A program made the translations under genes and the position numbers. A DNA stretch of 8,053 nt from Bacillota bacterium (lineage in GTDB: Bacteria; Bacillota; Desulfitobacteriia; Desulfitobacteriales; JAJXUE01), in assembly GCA_021786555.1 (NCBI GenBank), contig JAJYNB010000279.1, positions 1 through 8,053 of the forward strand, given 5' to 3'. This document shows positions 6,590-8,053 of the stretch, piece after piece. The notes under the pieces were generated by a model. The model saw nothing but the letters and a program-made list of their open reading frames with translations, was not told the origin of the DNA and searched no databases. How positions within the stretch are numbered: the first letter of the stretch is position 1; every line of letters starts with the position of its first letter.

Positions 6590-6683
6590 TAGTCTTTCCT
6601 CTTAGTATATTTCTCAAACGGCACAAAATGCCAGCCATTGGTAAGTTTACGGCTATACCAAGTAATGCTGGTCAAAAACTCAT

Positions 6684-6702
6684 GAAATTATCTGATAATT
6701 TC
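6684..6702. promoter_or_regulatory. Perfect 19-bp palindrome upstream of TAC operon
   Basis: Two 9-bp arms (GAAATTATC and GATAATTTC) around one central base form a perfect inverted repeat about 95 nt before the transferase start and just downstream of a candidate minus-strand promoter. Size, symmetry and place suit an operator for a dimeric repressor, perhaps autoregulatory. The sequence alone does not show what binds it. Confidence 0.5.
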
Positions 6703-6718
6703 TGTTTCCAGTAATTTA

Positions 6719-6747
6719 AAGTTAACGCGGTTTGACACATAAGTCAA
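6719..6747 (-). promoter_or_regulatory. Candidate promoter of the TAC operon
   Basis: On the minus strand TTGACT (6742-6747) and TAACTT (6719-6724) are separated by 17 nt, and the palindrome at 6684-6702 covers roughly the +10 to +30 region. The -35 is good and the -10 weak. The -35 is also one arm of a small inverted repeat (TTGAC/GTCAA, 6732-6747). The leader would be about 120 nt long. Confidence 0.35.
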
Positions 6748-6772
6748 GACCAAACGTCTTTTCGTCCTAAAC

Positions 6773-6806
6773 AGAGTGCCAGAGAGCCATTGAGCACCAG
6801 AGCACC
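6773..6806 (+). repeat. Degenerate tandem 8-mer repeat
   Basis: Consecutive units AGAGTGCC, AGAGAGCC, ATTGAGCACC and AGAGCACC follow each other without gaps, and a further AGAGCGCC appears at 6904-6911. The block lies in the gene-free stretch 6590-7140. Function unknown; it may be an island scar or a protein-binding array. Confidence 0.45.
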
Positions 6807-6991
6807 GAAATTACGTGAGGGCCTTCGAGCCCCGTACTTTTCCCTTGCCCAAGGTTGAGTGCGGGGTCTTCGCTTTCCGATCCCCATATTGTAGAATTGT
6901 ACCAGAGCGCCAGTGCACCCACAAAGCCTCGCATTGTTTGGATGTGGGGTTTTGTTATGCCGATTATCCTTGGTACCCTCCCTGGGCCCCA

Positions 6992-7007
6992 AGTATCGGC
7001 CGATACT
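6992..7007. repeat. Perfect 16-bp palindrome
   Basis: AGTATCGG followed directly by its reverse complement CCGATACT, with no spacer. It lies alone in non-coding DNA 130 bases from an excisionase-like remnant. It could be a regulator or recombinase binding site; nothing else supports a specific role. Confidence 0.4.
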
Positions 7008-7139
7008 ACAAGGAGTTTTTGCCCCAGGCCATCTACAGTAATTGGTTCTTTTGGCGTAGTTTAAACAACAGGCCTGCTATGCAATCTGCTCAAGGTGTGA
7101 CGGATGTTCCTTTGGGGAAATGGGGGGGGTTGTCGACCA

Positions 7140-7253
7140 TTAATCATCTTTGATGTTTTCCCGCTCCTTTAGAAACTCCTCAAGATCTTTGACCTTGATC
7201 CGCCATACCCGGCCAAGTTTAACCGCCAAAGTTGGCCAGCAACCAACATACAG
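7140..7253 (-). pseudogene. Excisionase/HTH_17-type DNA-binding protein remnant
   Basis: On the minus strand a 37-codon frame ending in TAA at 7140-7142 reads WPTLAVKLGRVWRIKVKDL and then EEFLKER. This is the typical C-terminal half of small MerR-like excisionase DNA-binding proteins (pattern PAVKLGRxWRIxxxDLxxFL). The helix-turn-helix half is lost, since a TAA (7254-7256) closes the frame and no continuation was found upstream. Intact members are about 60-70 residues and direct excision or regulate integrative elements. With the integrase remnant at 3551-3835 it points to a degraded mobile element around the accessory genes. Confidence 0.7.
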
Positions 7254-7440
7254 TTATCCTTATTTTTTTGAAGCGGACCCGGGTTCGTCATAGGATGCAA
7301 TCTGACGCTTCCTGGAGGATTATAAATCGGCGACTAACCCACACCTGACTTATTTACCTTTATCTAAACGTTTAACTCCCGACCAAAACATTATTTTTTA
7401 TCCCCAAAGGACATACAGTTCTCCTAGGGGGTGTTTTTCT
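7254..7440. other. Non-coding gap upstream of the YdjM-like gene
   Basis: No gene is seen. A possible plus-strand promoter is TTGAAG (7268-7273) and TAGGAT (7291-7296) with a 17-nt spacer, which would give a leader of about 140 nt for the membrane hydrolase gene. The 8-bp palindrome ACCCGGGT lies in the spacer. The promoter call is weak. Confidence 0.3.
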
Positions 7441-7902
7441 ATGAGAGCAAAGACACATGCAGCTCTAGGAGCAGCCGTCTATTGTGGAACCGTATTGCTT
7501 GGCTTAGTTCAAATGGACCATATCCTTACTCTTGATGGAATTTTATCGGCGATAGCAGGATCAGCGTTGCCGGATGTCGACGTTAATTTTGGCGATCATA
7601 GAGGTGTAACACAAAGCCTTATAGCGGCTGGCGGTGTAACCTTGATACTTTTAGTTGCGGCGCTTTTTATCCCGTTTCTGATTCCGGTATTAGTAGGTCT
7701 GGAATGTGGTTACCTATCTCATATTCTAGCGGACATATTTACTGATAGCGGCGTGCAATTGCTGTGACCGCGGCGACGTCCCAAAGTATCCCTGCATTTA
7801 TGGACATACCGAACAGGTTTGATTCCTGAGTTTATTTTGATTATTGTTTTGGTCTGTTTTAGTATTTACGCTACGATAAAAATTCTTTGGACAGTGTTTT
7901 AA
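7441..7902 (+). pseudogene. YdjM/DUF457-type membrane hydrolase, internal TGA
   Basis: The family is made of small membrane proteins annotated as LexA-regulated, metal-dependent hydrolases, whose activity is not well established. Codons 1-108 show THAALG (5-10), the PDVD metal-site motif (44-47), HRGVTQS (53-59; the usual form is HRGxTHS, so a conserved histidine is glutamine), two hydrophobic helices (about 61-89) and GYLSHILAD (90-98). Codon 109 (7765-7767) is TGA, but the same frame continues through PRRRPKVSLHLWTYRTG, then PE and a further membrane helix to a TAA at 7900-7902. Relatives read SGVxLLWP here, so the TGA stands at a tryptophan codon: a single TGG to TGA change. Start ATG with AGGGGGTG 7 nt upstream. 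The truncated 108-residue product lacks the last helix and is probably non-functional unless read through. Confidence 0.8.
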
Positions 7903-7983
7903 GGGTAATTCTGTTTCGATTCACTCCCTCTTTGCCACATAAGCAGGGGAAAATCGGTAAAAGTTAGGCATGAGGTGAGTTAA

Positions 7984-8053
7984 ATGGATTTAGTTTATGA
8001 ATTAATCGCATTTATTGTTATGGTCGTTGTGGCCGAAAAGCTCTTCAAGGCGT
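7984..8053 (+). CDS. Small membrane protein, partial
   Basis: The frame starts with ATG after GAGGTGAG (ribosome binding site about 5 nt away) and is open to the window edge. The first 23 residues read MDLVYELIAFIVMVVVAEKL and FKA: a short N-terminus and one hydrophobic helix followed by basic residues, as in small single-pass or holin-like proteins. Too little is visible to name a family. It lies 81 nt after the broken YdjM-like gene in the same direction. Confidence 0.6.
   Translation, partial: MDLVYELIAFIVMVVVAEKLFKA

Larger units (their letters stand above)
6590..7139. other. Gene-free stretch between TAC operon and excisionase remnant
   Basis: No frame here has a credible start with ribosome binding site or a recognisable protein. 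The longest open frames on either strand have composition unlike real proteins (many C, W, P and R residues) and no Shine-Dalgarno. The stretch holds the operon promoter and palindrome (6684-6747), the degenerate 8-mer repeats (6773-6806), a short GGGC/GCCC hairpin with a CTTCGA loop (6819-6832) and a 16-bp perfect palindrome at 6992-7007. Confidence 0.6.

Noticed and set aside
7135..7141. Possible att copy: CGACCAT shared with the 3' arm of tRNA-Thr
   Set aside because: Only 7 bases match, which is expected by chance; a true tRNA att repeat is usually 15 or more bases. TTCGATTC near 7913 is likewise too short.
6815..7153. A 112-codon plus-strand open frame in the gene-free region
   Set aside because: It has no ribosome binding site, is rich in C, W, P and R, resembles no known family, and overlaps palindromes and repeats. 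The overlapping minus-strand frame at 6744-6992 is equally unconvincing.
7765..7767. TGA as a selenocysteine codon
   Set aside because: The family has tryptophan, not cysteine, at this place, and no stable hairpin directly after the TGA is apparent. TGA acts as a normal stop in the DUF1786 gene.
1..8053. CRISPR array, intact insertion sequence or replication origin
   Set aside because: No regularly spaced repeats, no transposase with terminal inverted repeats, and no DnaA-box cluster or replication gene were seen.

Overview
The window looks like a Gram-positive anaerobe of the Clostridia, most likely a Peptococcaceae-type (Desulfotomaculum/Pelotomaculum-like) bacterium. The clues are strong AGGAGG-type ribosome binding sites, frequent GTG starts, compact operons, and a DUF362 ferredoxin / DUF1786 gene pair typical of strict anaerobes. 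The lineage is an inference from gene content, not a species call.

Left third (26-3360, minus strand): a G+C-rich, tightly packed four-gene operon transcribed right to left. The order is a PIG-L/LmbE-type zinc deacetylase, a DUF362 protein with two C-terminal [4Fe-4S] motifs, a DUF1786 protein with an ASKHA (sugar-kinase/actin/Hsp70) look, and a MazG-like nucleotide pyrophosphohydrolase. Intergenic gaps are 6-17 nt. This appears to be core chromosome.

Junction (3361-4265): a decayed tyrosine integrase (only the C-terminal catalytic part is readable), then tRNA-Thr(CGT) with its own extended -10 promoter and a perfect 11-bp hairpin terminator, then a 12-bp-period GGGGACA direct repeat.

Middle (4266-6589): A+T-richer accessory DNA. 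A plus-strand gene encodes a protein with TerB/EF-hand-like acidic repeats and a C-terminal BRCT domain. It converges, across a bidirectional terminator, on a minus-strand three-gene operon: a PARP-like ADP-ribosyltransferase, a small unrecognised protein, and a SecB-like chaperone. Gene order, sizes and families match the toxin-antitoxin-chaperone anti-phage system CmdTAC (CmdT ADP-ribosyltransferase, CmdA antitoxin, CmdC SecB-like chaperone). This is the main find. The chaperone would hold the antitoxin functional, and infection would free the transferase to modify RNA and stop phage production.

Right part (6590-8053): about 850 bases without an intact gene, holding palindromes, degenerate 8-mer repeats and the tail of a decayed excisionase-type HTH gene. 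Next is a YdjM/DUF457-type membrane hydrolase gene interrupted by one in-frame TGA exactly where a conserved tryptophan is expected. The start of another small membrane protein runs off the edge. With integrase debris on one side and excisionase debris on the other, the CmdTAC/BRCT segment is best read as cargo left by a degraded integrative element near tRNA-Thr.
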